From NCBI RefSeq assembly GCF_000194605.1, contig NC_015321.1, positions 2,914,001 through 2,978,000 on the forward strand: a DNA stretch of 64,000 nt, written 5' to 3'. Origin of the DNA: Fluviicola taffensis DSM 16823. GTDB taxonomy: Bacteria; Bacteroidota; Bacteroidia; Flavobacteriales_D; Crocinitomicaceae. Shown here piece by piece: positions 1-8,358 of this stretch. A program made the translations under genes and the position numbers. The notes under the pieces are model-generated. The model was not told the origin of the DNA, did not search any database, and was given only the letters and a program-made list of their open reading frames with translations. The first letter of the stretch is position 1; every line of letters begins with the position of its first letter.

Positions 1-891
1 TCCAATGTAACAAGTACTGCACGAAATAATTACTTCAATTTCTTTCCATCGTTTAATGCAATCTATCGCATGAATTCCATGGTGAATATCATTGGAACGT
101 ATTCTCGGAAAATCGGAATCCCAAATTTCACACAGTACGATCCAAATAATTCAGGATATTATGATTCATTTAGTTCTTCCAGTGGAAATACGCAGCTGAA
201 GCCTAATTTTTATGACAATGCGCAATTTAAAATCACTGTTTTGGATTATGCGCAGTTTTCAGTCAATTTCACGCATTCGCAGTTTCTGAATCTGAACGAA
301 GTAGTTGTCGCACCAAATTCGGTACAAACGGTTCAAACTTACCGTACTTATAACAATGTGAACTCGATGAATTATTTTTTAGCAATTCCAGTTCCATTTG
401 CCTTGTTTACGAAAGGACTGAAATTCATGGATGATCCTGTTGACGTAGATAAAATGTCCTTTTTATACATTTATACTTCTTATACGAAGACGAGTATTTC
501 GGGCTATAACTATGTGAATCCGAATAAGGGAATGTGGACTTTGGGAGTGTATTCACAATTTATTTTACCTTGGAAAATTCGAATGAATATTGATTATTAC
601 ATCACGAGTAAAGGAAATTATCAGATTTATGAGTTTGTAAGAAATCGCTCGGCTTTTGATGTTATTTTGAGTAGAGAGTTTTACGACAAAAAGTGGAAGA
701 CTTCGATTTCATTTGAGGATATTTTCAATACCGACCAAAGTAATGCCCGGGTTTCGTTTCCAAATATTCAAATGAACAGTTATTCTAAGCAGGACACGCG
801 AATCATTTGGTTCAAAGTTTCTTATTCCTTTGGGAAAGTGGAAAAGAATGATTCGGATGGATTGAACTTGCCAAATGTGGGTGGGGAATGA
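1..891 (+). CDS. C-terminal part of an outer-membrane beta-barrel / TonB-dependent receptor-like protein (5' end outside window)
   Basis: The reading frame is open from the first base of the window, so this is the C-terminal ~296 residues of a longer protein. It has alternating aromatic/polar beta-strand texture and a FFPSFNAIYRM-like strand followed by a YSRKIGIPNF segment. This is the pattern of the C-terminal barrel of Bacteroidota TonB-dependent receptors of the 'outer membrane beta-barrel' family, in which a plug and barrel import substrate or solute. Seen: strand periodicity and aromatic content. Inferred: receptor identity, because the plug and TonB box lie outside the window. The last residues (after GKVEKNDSDG) are not the usual terminal aromatic strand, so a short polar tail follows the barrel. 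Confidence 0.7.
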   Translation, partial: SNVTSTARNNYFNFFPSFNAIYRMNSMVNIIGTYSRKIGIPNFTQYDPNNSGYYDSFSSSSGNTQLKPNFYDNAQFKITVLDYAQFSVNFTHSQFLNLNEVVVAPNSVQTVQTYRTYNNVNSMNYFLAIPVPFALFTKGLKFMDDPVDVDKMSFLYIYTSYTKTSISGYNYVNPNKGMWTLGVYSQFILPWKIRMNIDYYITSKGNYQIYEFVRNRSAFDVILSREFYDKKWKTSISFEDIFNTDQSNARVSFPNIQMNSYSKQDTRIIWFKVSYSFGKVEKNDSDGLNLPNVGGE

Positions 892-952
892 TGCCTCTGA
901 TAAAATATTACCCGGGTAAGTGGTGGATAATCTTGCACTTATCCTTATGAGA

Positions 953-991
953 CAAAAAAAGTCCCAGTCTACCTAAGTAAAACGGGACTTT
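953..991 (-). terminator. Rho-independent terminator of tpx
   Basis: Perfect 8-bp stem, AAAGTCCC (958-965) with GGGACTTT (984-991). On the minus strand it is followed by a T run (complement of the A run 953-960). It lies just after the tpx stop and also separates tpx from the convergent barrel gene. Confidence 0.8.
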
Positions 992-1008
992 CATATTCAA
1001 TTTATTTT

Positions 1009-1506
1009 TTACAATGCAGCCAAAGCTCCGTCGTAATTCGGTTCATCTTTAATATCCGGTACCAATTCTGTGTAAACAACATTGTGATTCTCATCCAAAA
1101 CAACAACTGATCTTGCATGCAATCCCTTCAAAGGACCATCTAATAATTCCAATCCGTAGTTTTTTCCGAACTCACCATCTCTGAAATCAGAAAGCGTTAC
1201 TACATTTTCAATTCCTTCTGCGCCACAAAAACGTTTTTGAGCGAAAGGTAAATCGCGAGAAATACACAAAACAGTAGTGTTCTCCAAAGCAGAAGCTTTC
1301 TTGTTGAATTCACGCACAGAAGCTGCACAAGTTCCTGTATCAATGCTCGGGAAGATATTTAAAATCAATTTTTTTCCTTTGTAATTTTCCAGTGAAATAG
1401 TTCCCAAGTCTGCATTTACTAATGAAAAATCTGCTGCGTGTGCTCCTTTTACTGGTAATTCACCGCTTGTGTGTAGAGGATTTCCTCCTAATGTTACGTT
1501 TGCCAT
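1009..1506 (-). CDS. tpx: Thiol peroxidase (atypical 2-Cys peroxiredoxin Tpx)
   Basis: 165 residues, the usual Tpx length. It reduces hydrogen peroxide and alkyl hydroperoxides using thioredoxin as electron donor. The peroxidatic cysteine is Cys60 in the SIDTGTCAASVR motif and the resolving cysteine is Cys94 in KRFCGAEG, matching the Tpx pattern. The N-terminus (VTLGGNPLHTSGELPVKG) is also typical of the family. No signal peptide is seen; E. coli Tpx is reported as periplasmic-associated, but here a cytoplasmic location is more likely. It is a single-gene unit with its own terminator. The ATG at 1506 is the only sensible start. Confidence 0.95.
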   Translation of the reverse strand: MANVTLGGNPLHTSGELPVKGAHAADFSLVNADLGTISLENYKGKKLILNIFPSIDTGTCAASVREFNKKASALENTTVLCISRDLPFAQKRFCGAEGIENVVTLSDFRDGEFGKNYGLELLDGPLKGLHARSVVVLDENHNVVYTELVPDIKDEPNYDGALAAL

Positions 1507-1620
1507 TTGTTGTATTTTTTACCAGTCTAAAGTTAGAAGTAAATATGACAGAAATGATTGTTTTTACGAATTAATCCATGTCAAAATAACTTTTGGTAGT
1601 AAAGAATTAAATCCTGTGAA

Positions 1621-2793
1621 TCAATTTTCCACAACTAGTTTATGAATGGCGAAATTTCCACTTTTATCAATAGATTTTAAAATGTAAATTCCTGATGGTA
1701 AATTAGTTAGTTGTAATTGTGTTTCAGTTGCTCCATTTACCTGTTTTTCAGTAATCAATTTACCCGACAAGTCAGTTAATTGGATGGAAATTAAAGGGAT
1801 ATGAAATTGTAGGATCACTGTTTCTTTTACTGGATTTGGATAGATGGTAATCCAGTCTTCTCCGTAGACATTTCCCGAACCAATACCTGTAGTACAGTTG
1901 CCAGGTCCTGGTTGACAACTCGCTAAATTCGCTAGTTGATAGTCTTTGAAGAAATTCCAGATTGCTGTTGCTGCATTAAAGCCATTTACCGCTGGCCAGC
2001 CATGTCCTCCTCCTACGATTCGAATGATTGAAACTTCTTTGCCACTCGTACAAAAGGGATATTTTTGAACCCCAGAAACAATGGTGGATACGTTTGAAGC
2101 ATTGTATGTATTCGCTCCACAAGCACTTGCTGGTGCACTAAAAAAAGACAATGGCCATTCGTTCCAAGCTGTTGGTGTAAAATCAGAATCTGGATAAGCT
2201 ACGGTCCCGTCAGCATCTCCATGTATGTGCCACACAGGAACTGGAACAAATGAATTTTGCGAATAAGTGGTCAAATAGTTATTATCACCATACATATTAC
2301 CTGCAACAGGCGCTATTCCTGCTATTTTATCAGCTAACTCTACCCCTAATCTGTATGAAAAAAAGGCTCCTCCGGAATGACCAGTTGCATATACCTGTTT
2401 CTTGTTAATCCCATAATTAGTACATAGGTAGTCAATCAACTGAGAAACAAAAGCAACATCTTGTGGTTCCCCTGTTTCATCGCCGTCTACAGGTTTATTC
2501 CATATTCCGTTTCCTAAATCGTTGGTAGACTGAGCATAAACGACTAAAAAATCATTGTTATCAGCTGCAGCGTCAAATCCTGAGTAACCTTTAATTCCTG
2601 AGGCTGTCCCTCCATCTCCGTGAAACACTAAGACCGTTGGTAAATTAGTGGCTACGCATGTGCCTGGTGAGTGAATGATAAACGTTCGGGTAACTCCGTT
2701 TACTTGAATATTTCCATTAATATCCAAGGCTTTCAAATTATTTATAAAAGAGATACACAGGGTAATTGCGAGTAGGAAAGATCTTTGTGTCAT
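1621..2793 (-). CDS. Secreted PHB-depolymerase/LpqC-type esterase with T9SS C-terminal sorting domain
   Basis: 390 residues. A hydrophobic signal peptide (about residues 1-22) is followed by an alpha/beta-hydrolase domain of the polyhydroxybutyrate depolymerase/feruloyl esterase type. Visible landmarks are the oxyanion motif VFHGDGG (57-62), the nucleophile elbow GHSGG with Ser140, an acidic residue in HGDADGTVAY (Asp193 or Asp195), and a histidine in GGGHGWP (His264). A linker leads to a type A sorting domain starting around ITIYPNP (~316) and ending in LPSGIYILKS and KLVVEN. The domain architecture implies export by Sec, then by T9SS, with removal or attachment of the C-terminal domain by PorU, encoded in this window. 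Substrate (polyester, feruloyl ester or acetyl-xylan) cannot be told from sequence. Confidence 0.85.
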   Translation of the reverse strand: MTQRSFLLAITLCISFINNLKALDINGNIQVNGVTRTFIIHSPGTCVATNLPTVLVFHGDGGTASGIKGYSGFDAAADNNDFLVVYAQSTNDLGNGIWNKPVDGDETGEPQDVAFVSQLIDYLCTNYGINKKQVYATGHSGGAFFSYRLGVELADKIAGIAPVAGNMYGDNNYLTTYSQNSFVPVPVWHIHGDADGTVAYPDSDFTPTAWNEWPLSFFSAPASACGANTYNASNVSTIVSGVQKYPFCTSGKEVSIIRIVGGGHGWPAVNGFNAATAIWNFFKDYQLANLASCQPGPGNCTTGIGSGNVYGEDWITIYPNPVKETVILQFHIPLISIQLTDLSGKLITEKQVNGATETQLQLTNLPSGIYILKSIDKSGNFAIHKLVVEN

Positions 2794-2946
2794 AGTGAAA
2801 ATAGTTTCTAAAAAAAGATCACCAAAAGGAGGTGCTTTATGATTAAATGTGTCAGATTATTTTTGACTGATGAACCCGAGTTGCTATTTGTTTACAGCCC
2901 TTTATTTGGTTTATTCTACTCAAAAATAGTGTTTTATCAGGAGTTT

Positions 2947-3618
2947 TCAGAATAATTTTTTTACTGCCTTCGTCATTTCACGCTTTCCTGGAGGACCAGG
3001 CAATGAAGTCACTTCGAATCCAACAGACTTCAAATCGCGTTTCACTTGTCCTTTTGCGCAATATGTTACCAAAACACCTCCTGGACTCAACCAATCGTAG
3101 ATTTTTTGAAAAATTTCCGGAGTCCATAGTTCTGGCTGAACTCTGGGGCCAAATGCATCGTAGTAACACAAATCGATTGTTTCTTTTCCCATTTCCAATT
3201 CCTGAATCTGTTTTCCGACTTTTTCAAGTACAAAATGTTCTGAAATCTCGCGTGCTACATTCCATTCCACCTGATGCATTTTTTTGAAAACTTCCACCGC
3301 TTCTTCATCGCGGGTAAAGGAAGTGTAATTCATTCCTTCAATTTCTTCTGCACTTGGTGGAAAAGCTTCGAGCCCAATGTAATGAATGTATTGATTGCGT
3401 TTTTCCGAAGCAAAATAGGTGAGGAGTGCATTCAATCCAGTTCCGAAACCCATTTCAAAAATCGTTAGATAATCGCCTGATTTTGGGTTTAGCCCATGTT
3501 TAATGAAAACGTGTTGTGCCTCTTGCAATGCACCATGACTTGAATGATAATGTTCGTTCCATTCCGGAAGATAGATTGTTGTTGAACCATCTGCAGTTTT
3601 TACCAATTCACGTTTCAT
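2947..3618 (-). CDS. mnmD: tRNA 5-methylaminomethyl-2-thiouridine methyltransferase (MnmD, stand-alone MnmC methyltransferase domain)
   Basis: 223 residues. The N-terminus aligns with the MnmC methyltransferase half: DGSTTIYLPEWNEHYHSSHGA is followed by the SAM-binding motif MGFGTGLN (56-63). A later YYDAFGPRVQPELWTPEIF contains the family's conserved D-A-F and P-E-x-W elements, and the C-terminus has SPGGVLVTYCAKGQVKR. The oxidoreductase half of fused MnmC is absent, as in other stand-alone MnmD proteins. Expected role: final methylation giving mnm5s2U at wobble position 34. Cytoplasmic. Upstream at 3619-3721 it is divergent from the MFS gene. Confidence 0.9.
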   Translation of the reverse strand: MKRELVKTADGSTTIYLPEWNEHYHSSHGALQEAQHVFIKHGLNPKSGDYLTIFEMGFGTGLNALLTYFASEKRNQYIHYIGLEAFPPSAEEIEGMNYTSFTRDEEAVEVFKKMHQVEWNVAREISEHFVLEKVGKQIQELEMGKETIDLCYYDAFGPRVQPELWTPEIFQKIYDWLSPGGVLVTYCAKGQVKRDLKSVGFEVTSLPGPPGKREMTKAVKKLF

Positions 3619-3709
3619 GGTGTAAAGCTAGCTATTCATAATTGATAATTCATCAGGTACATTTTACCTAAAATTAAAGTTCAGATTTCCAACAACTAAA
3701 ATGAATCCT

Positions 3710-3717
3710 TAATTTTG
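3710..3717 (+). promoter_or_regulatory. -7 element (TAnnTTTG) of the MFS gene
   Basis: TAATTTTG matches the Bacteroidota consensus TAnnTTTG. The ATG begins only 4 bases after it, so the transcript would be leaderless or nearly so. No clear -33 TTTG was found at the usual spacing. Confidence 0.5.
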
Positions 3718-3721
3718 AAGC

Positions 3722-4990
3722 ATGAGTGAAAAACAAACCAAAGGCTTACTATTTATTTTAATTACGATTTGTATTGATTCCATTGGGTTGGGGATTATTA
3801 TTCCTTCACTTCCAAGTTTGATTGCAGATGTAACACATTTGTCCATAACTGAGTCATCCAAATATTCCATTCCAGTTTTGATTCCATATGCATGTATGCA
3901 ATTTTTGTTTTCTCCACTCATTGGAAATTTGAGTGATCGTTTCGGACGAAGACCAATCATTTTAATGTCGCTTCTTGGTTTGGGCTTGGATTATGTATTC
4001 ATGTACTTTGCTCCAAGTTTGGGATGGTTGATACTTGGTAGAGCTATTTCTGGAATGTTTGGTGCAAGTTTCACGTCAGCAGCAGCTTATATCGCAGATA
4101 TTTCTACCAATGAGAACAGAGCTCAGAATTTTGGGTTGATTGGAGCGGCTTTTGGAATCGGATTTGTTATCGGACCAGCAATCGGAGCAGCTGCATCTGA
4201 GTTTGGTTTGCGTGTTCCTTTCATGGTTGCCGCATTTTTATCTTTGGCGAATTTCATTTATGGTTTATTGATCTTGAAAGAGTCATTGCCTGTCTCTGAC
4301 CGCAGAAAGTTTGAGATTGTACGCGCGAATCCGATTGGTGCGATCATGCAAATCGTTCGTTTTCCAAAATATAGGGGATTGTTTGTAGTAACTTTTGTTG
4401 TATTACTTTCAAATATGGCAATTCATTCGGTGTGGAATTATTATACCATAGCACGTTATGGATGGGAAACAAAAGACGTGGGAATTTCATTGGCAGTTGT
4501 TGGAGTTTGTTTTGGCTTAGTTCAAGGAGCATTATCTGGACCAATCGTTAAGAAAATGGGAGAGAAGGGCGCCGCAACTTTAGGCTTGGTCATATTAAGT
4601 GTGGTAACACTTGGAATTGGTTTGATTCCCTATGGTTGGATGATGTATGTGATTATTTTGCCTTATGCATTTTCAGGAATTGTGGATCCAAGTATTCGCT
4701 CTTTAGTTTCAGCCGAAGCTAAAAGCAACGAACAAGGAGAATTGCAAGGGATTTTTACTTCTCTGATGAGTTTGGCTGAAATTATCGGTCCGATTTTCAT
4801 GATTTGGATTTTTTACAAATCTGTTCCATTGGCGGAGAAAAATTCGATCTTTTATGGATCTCCATTCTTTGTCGCTGGAGCTTTGGCAATTATTGCCTTG
4901 ATTCTCTTACGGTATGTCTTCAGTAAGATTGCTTTTAAAGCAAATGAAGCACTTTTGGATGAGCAGTCAGAAGAATCTGTAGAAAACTAA
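3722..4990 (+). CDS. MFS efflux transporter, TCR/Tet (TetA-like) family
   Basis: 422 residues with about twelve hydrophobic segments. Signature motif A, GNLSDRFGRR (68-77), sits in the loop between helices 2 and 3. The start of helix 1 reads DSIGLGIIIPSLPSLI, as in tetracycline/H+ antiporters, and the helix 5 region GFVIGPAIGA matches antiporter motif C. It likely exports a drug or metabolite in exchange for protons at the inner membrane. TetA-like naming reflects family only; Bacteroidota carry many housekeeping members and resistance cannot be inferred. The start ATG follows directly on a -7 element. Confidence 0.88.
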   Translation: MSEKQTKGLLFILITICIDSIGLGIIIPSLPSLIADVTHLSITESSKYSIPVLIPYACMQFLFSPLIGNLSDRFGRRPIILMSLLGLGLDYVFMYFAPSLGWLILGRAISGMFGASFTSAAAYIADISTNENRAQNFGLIGAAFGIGFVIGPAIGAAASEFGLRVPFMVAAFLSLANFIYGLLILKESLPVSDRRKFEIVRANPIGAIMQIVRFPKYRGLFVVTFVVLLSNMAIHSVWNYYTIARYGWETKDVGISLAVVGVCFGLVQGALSGPIVKKMGEKGAATLGLVILSVVTLGIGLIPYGWMMYVIILPYAFSGIVDPSIRSLVSAEAKSNEQGELQGIFTSLMSLAEIIGPIFMIWIFYKSVPLAEKNSIFYGSPFFVAGALAIIALILLRYVFSKIAFKANEALLDEQSEESVEN

Positions 4991-4991
4991 A

Positions 4992-5020
4992 AAAGTTCCG
5001 ACAATGAGTGTCGGAACTTT
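4992..5020 (+). terminator. Terminator after the MFS gene
   Basis: Perfect 12-bp stem AAAGTTCCGACA / TGTCGGAACTTT with a 5-base loop, 1 base after the stop codon; only a short T run follows. A second small hairpin with a T6 tail follows at 5036-5057. Confidence 0.8.
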
Positions 5021-5035
5021 CCTCTTTAATTTACT

Positions 5036-5057
5036 CAGCTAAAAACAGCTGTTTTTT
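5036..5057 (+). terminator. Second small terminator-like hairpin
   Basis: CAGCT, a six-base loop, AGCTG, then TTTTTT. A weak 5-bp stem but with a good T tract; it may back up the preceding hairpin. The rest of 5058-5420 is AT-rich DNA without a gene I can support. Confidence 0.4.
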
Positions 5058-5423
5058 CTTCTGTTTCGGGTTCTGACTTTCGTTTGTTTCGCTTTGTTAA
5101 TTGCTGAAGTATCTCAACTTACTCATGTTACCTAACCATACTCTCTATCTACCTATTTACTCTGACTAAAACCAAGTTTTTCGTAAGAGTGTTAAAACAA
5201 ACGGAGTCATACCTAACCTTGAAGAAATATCTTACCTTATTTTTTACCGAAAATTGCGAAAAGATCGATAATGCTTGTTTGAATGAACCATTGTATCATA
5301 TCCTTTTTATTTAGTTTATTTCTTCAAAACTGCTTGTTTTTTTTCGTTTGCCTATTGTCTGTTTTTGTACTTGAATGTAAACGGTTTGTTATCAGTGATA
5401 AATGGCAATATAAAATGATTTCA

Positions 5424-5453
5424 TATCATTAATTGATGTGTCAATTAATGATA
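5424..5453. promoter_or_regulatory. Operator: perfect 13-4-13 inverted repeat upstream of the AraC/MarR operon
   Basis: TATCATTAATTGA, spacer TGTG, then TCAATTAATGATA: 13 perfect base pairs. It lies 8 bases upstream of a consensus -7 element (5461-5468), so it covers the -33 region. MarR-family dimers bind AT-rich palindromes of this kind, and a marR gene is second in the operon, so autorepression is the simplest reading. Confidence 0.75.
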
Positions 5454-5460
5454 AAACAAG

Positions 5461-5468
5461 TATATTTG
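5461..5468 (+). promoter_or_regulatory. -7 element of the AraC/MarR operon
   Basis: TATATTTG fits TAnnTTTG exactly. It is 20 bases upstream of the ATG at 5488 and just downstream of the inverted-repeat operator. Confidence 0.6.
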
Positions 5469-5487
5469 TTTTTAACAGTTCGTGATT

Positions 5488-5841
5488 ATGAAACAAATGT
5501 TGCACTCAGAAGATCGCAAGGCAATTGAGAAATTGATTGATTATATGCATGAGCATCCTCAAGAATGTTTTGATATTTCGAAACATGCTCTAATGATTGG
5601 TTTCTCCGTTTCTAAACTGAATAAAAGCTTCAAAGTTTTAATTGGAATTGGACCTGCGAGCTATTTTAGAAGGATTAAAATGCAAAAAGCGAAAGAATTA
5701 CATATTCAACAAAGCTATACTTGGACAGAAATCAGTTCGCTTTTTGGATATTCAGATTTAGCCTCGTTCAGCAAGGCTTTTAAAAGAATTCATGGTTTTT
5801 GTCCACGGAATGCAACTTCGAGTGATTATTTGACGTCCTGA
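5488..5841 (+). CDS. AraC-type DNA-binding-domain-only regulator
   Basis: 117 residues, made almost entirely of the double helix-turn-helix of the AraC/XylS family: a first HTH around FDISKHALMIGFSVSKLNKSF, the linker helix RRIKMQKAKELH, and a second HTH with the signature EISSLFGYSDLASFSKAFKR followed by GFCP (usually G-x-x-P). No ligand-binding domain is present, so any signal must come from a partner protein. I chose the ATG at 5488 rather than a GTG two codons earlier. It forms an operon with the MarR gene 17 bases downstream. Target genes are unknown. Confidence 0.8.
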   Translation: MKQMLHSEDRKAIEKLIDYMHEHPQECFDISKHALMIGFSVSKLNKSFKVLIGIGPASYFRRIKMQKAKELHIQQSYTWTEISSLFGYSDLASFSKAFKRIHGFCPRNATSSDYLTS

Positions 5842-5858
5842 TAATAACTCAATTCATC

Positions 5859-6311
5859 ATGTACTACAACGTAACTCAAGTGGAAAAATTAGATTCGATT
5901 ATTTTTTATAAGATCGATAGAGCAATAAGAACTTACCGTCAGTTTGCGCAAGCTCGTTTAAGATCTTTAGGTCATCAGATTACAATCGACCAATGGTTGG
6001 TGATAAAGTGTTTGATTGAAAATCCAAAAATTCAGCAAAATGAAATTTCGGAACAGGTATTTAAAGATGCAGCTTCTGTTAATCGAATGATTAACTTATT
6101 GGTAGAATCTAAATATTTGAAGCGTAAGATCAATAAATTAGACCGCAGAAAGATGGATATTTTGGTCACACAAAAAGCTCTAGATGCTATTGATGCGATG
6201 GACGAGGTCATTCCGAACAATCGCTCACATGCATTGACGGGACTTACACAAGAAGAAATGCAAATTGCAACGAAGGTGATGACTCAAATTGCAACCAATT
6301 GCAAACGATAA
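5859..6311 (+). CDS. MarR-family winged-helix transcriptional regulator
   Basis: 150 residues. The core has the MarR layout: an N-terminal dimerisation helix (KLDSIIFYKIDRAIRTYRQF), then LGHQITIDQWLVIKCL, a helix-turn-helix (QNEISEQVFKDAASVNRMINLL), and the wing RKINKLDRRKMDILVT, with the D-R-R motif of the family. It is translated from the same transcript as the AraC-type gene. It is the best candidate to bind the inverted repeat upstream of that operon. Effector and regulon cannot be read from the sequence. Confidence 0.88.
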   Translation: MYYNVTQVEKLDSIIFYKIDRAIRTYRQFAQARLRSLGHQITIDQWLVIKCLIENPKIQQNEISEQVFKDAASVNRMINLLVESKYLKRKINKLDRRKMDILVTQKALDAIDAMDEVIPNNRSHALTGLTQEEMQIATKVMTQIATNCKR

Positions 6312-6338
6312 ATACGCTTTAGAATCAAAAAACAGAGC

Positions 6339-6380
6339 AAAAAAAAGGTGCCTAATCGAATTCGATGGCACCTTTTTTTT
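6339..6380. terminator. Bidirectional terminator between marR and the DUF3857 operon
   Basis: An A-run, GGTGCC, an inner 12-base palindrome (ATCGAATTCGAT), GGCACC, then T8. A and T tracts on both sides let it end the rightward marR transcript and the leftward operon. Confidence 0.85.
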
Positions 6381-6391
6381 ATGGATTCTTT

Positions 6392-8356
6392 TTATTCCAG
6401 TACAATCACCAATTTATTGAAATCGGCAGCACCATTGATTACTTTTTCATACATTTCGTATTCTGAAACGGTGTAGTTTACTTTGTTGTAGAATTCATTA
6501 ATGGTAACAATCAATTGGTTTCCTTTCATTTCGTAAGAAGACACAAAACCAGATTGTAAAGCTTTCTCATCGTTTGTAACAATGTTGAAATTCAATACCT
6601 CTGGATTTTTTACTGTTACTCCCTCTGGAATATTTACAATGATTTTTCGTACATATTGACGAGTAAATTGAGTTGATACAGGTAATTTACGTGCTTCTTT
6701 GTTATACATTTCAGCTTGTGGCCCAATCAACATTCCAATTTTTAAAAGGGTTTTGTTTCCAGCTTTTTCAATGAAAGATGTTCCAGATATTTTCCCTCTC
6801 GCAACAAATGGTTCTTTCCCGGCTAATTTACCATTGTCGTTTTCGTAAGTAACATCGGTTAATTTTGCCTCATTATCGATATACAACAAAACATCTTCTT
6901 TAAGTTCAGTTTTCTTTGCGTCATCTTGTACCATGTCTAAGATGAATTGTGGAATCATGGATTTGTAGCCTGATAATTTTCGTTCTACTTGAACTGTAGG
7001 TTCTGATAAACTAGCGTCGAATGTTACAATTGTATTTATTTCGTCAATGGATTCTTCACTTTTTGTTCCACCAATGTATTTTACTTTCCCCACTCCAAAA
7101 GCTTGTTCATTCACAATGCGTTCTTCAATGAATAAGCCGTAATTGTTATTGAATTCGAAAGGGGAAAAGCCAATGCGGGAAAAAATACCAGCTGACCAAT
7201 ATTTTTTCAAATCACTTAAATAAATAAGTGTTTCATCCAAAAAGTTGTAAGCTTCATAATCGGTTAAAAAAGGATTTTCATCTCTGTTTGAAGTCATAAC
7301 AACCTCAAATTTCACATTGAGTGCTTTCAAGCAAGCAATCATCAATTTGATCGTTCCAGTTTCATTGGTGACTTTCTTCGTCAAAATATTGTCTAAATCG
7401 CTAATTCCATCGAAGTACTCTTCCGTCAACCCGTATTCTGTTTTTAGATTGTATTCTAAGTTGCGCAGTTTTGACTCTAAATCGCCTTTTCCTAAGGCAT
7501 TTTCTGAGGTCAATTCAGTAATTTTTTTGGATGATTTTTTCGATGGAGTTTCATATAAATTAGAATATACGTTCTTGGAAACGTTTAGGTAAGTATACAA
7601 ATTGGACTTTCCAGAAGAAGTGTTTTTTTGCAATTTGTAATAACATTTCATCAGGTTTGCATTGTATGCACTCGATTCTTCGTCTTTTAAACCTTCAATA
7701 TTTGTGGTATCAATAAAGCTGCGATTAACATCCGCATTTAAAGTGTCTTTTTTAAAATTAGGCATTCCATTCACAGAGTGAAACATGAGTTCCAGGTGCT
7801 TCGGACATATAATATCGTATTCAACTTTCTTTTTGTCGATGGAGGATTGAAGGTATAAGGAAGCGCCAGATAAAGTTGGTTCTTCGCTCATGTAATGTAA
7901 ATACTCAATATAGCTGCCTTTTTCCAAACCTTCCAAAGCGAAATAGCGATATTCAACTTCTCCATTTTCATTTTTAGATTCCTGAATGTCTGATTCTTTT
8001 AGATTGATAATTTTCCCATCTGGTTTAATAACGCGGGCTTTTTGTTTCAGTACTTTTGCTCCTGGTTTGTTGGAGATATAGACTTTGTTATTCTCCTCAA
8101 TACCCGCATCTGTGTTGATTAATTGAATATTGTGAAGTAGAACCATTTGATAGAATCCATCGCCATACTCTGCAAATTCCACACTTCTTTTTTCGAAAAG
8201 CATCACTTCATCTTTCAATTTGTCTTTTTCAGAAGCTTCTATTTTTTCTGGTGTACTTTTCCAGTCATAATTGAGGTAAATTGGTTTCACTTCCGATTGA
8301 GCAATGGTGTAATTCATACAACCACATGCGATAAGAATGATTAAGAGTTGTTTCAT
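6392..8356 (-). CDS. DUF3857 protein with degenerate transglutaminase-like domain
   Basis: 654 residues with a signal peptide (MKQLLIILIACGC...IAQ). The N-terminal half has DUF3857 texture (KVYISNKPGAKVLKQKARVIKPDGKIINL, then a GLEKGSYIEYLHYMSEE-like strand). The middle corresponds to the transglutaminase fold, but where active members carry G-D-C-K-D this protein reads NETGTIKLMIACLKALN, with no cysteine at the nucleophile position. The C-terminal part is beta-rich. It is probably periplasmic or surface-linked and non-catalytic. It lies 2 bases downstream of a catalytically intact homologue of the same length and is the last gene of the operon. Substrate unknown. Confidence 0.7.
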   Translation of the reverse strand: MKQLLIILIACGCMNYTIAQSEVKPIYLNYDWKSTPEKIEASEKDKLKDEVMLFEKRSVEFAEYGDGFYQMVLLHNIQLINTDAGIEENNKVYISNKPGAKVLKQKARVIKPDGKIINLKESDIQESKNENGEVEYRYFALEGLEKGSYIEYLHYMSEEPTLSGASLYLQSSIDKKKVEYDIICPKHLELMFHSVNGMPNFKKDTLNADVNRSFIDTTNIEGLKDEESSAYNANLMKCYYKLQKNTSSGKSNLYTYLNVSKNVYSNLYETPSKKSSKKITELTSENALGKGDLESKLRNLEYNLKTEYGLTEEYFDGISDLDNILTKKVTNETGTIKLMIACLKALNVKFEVVMTSNRDENPFLTDYEAYNFLDETLIYLSDLKKYWSAGIFSRIGFSPFEFNNNYGLFIEERIVNEQAFGVGKVKYIGGTKSEESIDEINTIVTFDASLSEPTVQVERKLSGYKSMIPQFILDMVQDDAKKTELKEDVLLYIDNEAKLTDVTYENDNGKLAGKEPFVARGKISGTSFIEKAGNKTLLKIGMLIGPQAEMYNKEARKLPVSTQFTRQYVRKIIVNIPEGVTVKNPEVLNFNIVTNDEKALQSGFVSSYEMKGNQLIVTINEFYNKVNYTVSEYEMYEKVINGAADFNKLVIVLE

Positions 8357-8358
8357 AG

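Noticed and set aside
2839-2955. 38-codon plus-strand frame preceded by a perfect AAAGGAGGTG
   Set aside because: Bacteroidota rarely use Shine-Dalgarno sequences, the peptide has no recognisable feature, and it runs into the 3' end of mnmD. Probably chance, though the SD match is striking.
3003-3468. Plus-strand frames opposite mnmD
   Set aside because: Shadows of mnmD, which has clear methyltransferase motifs on the other strand.
3722-4990. Calling the MFS gene a tetracycline-resistance determinant
   Set aside because: Family motifs only; no mobile context and housekeeping homologues are common.
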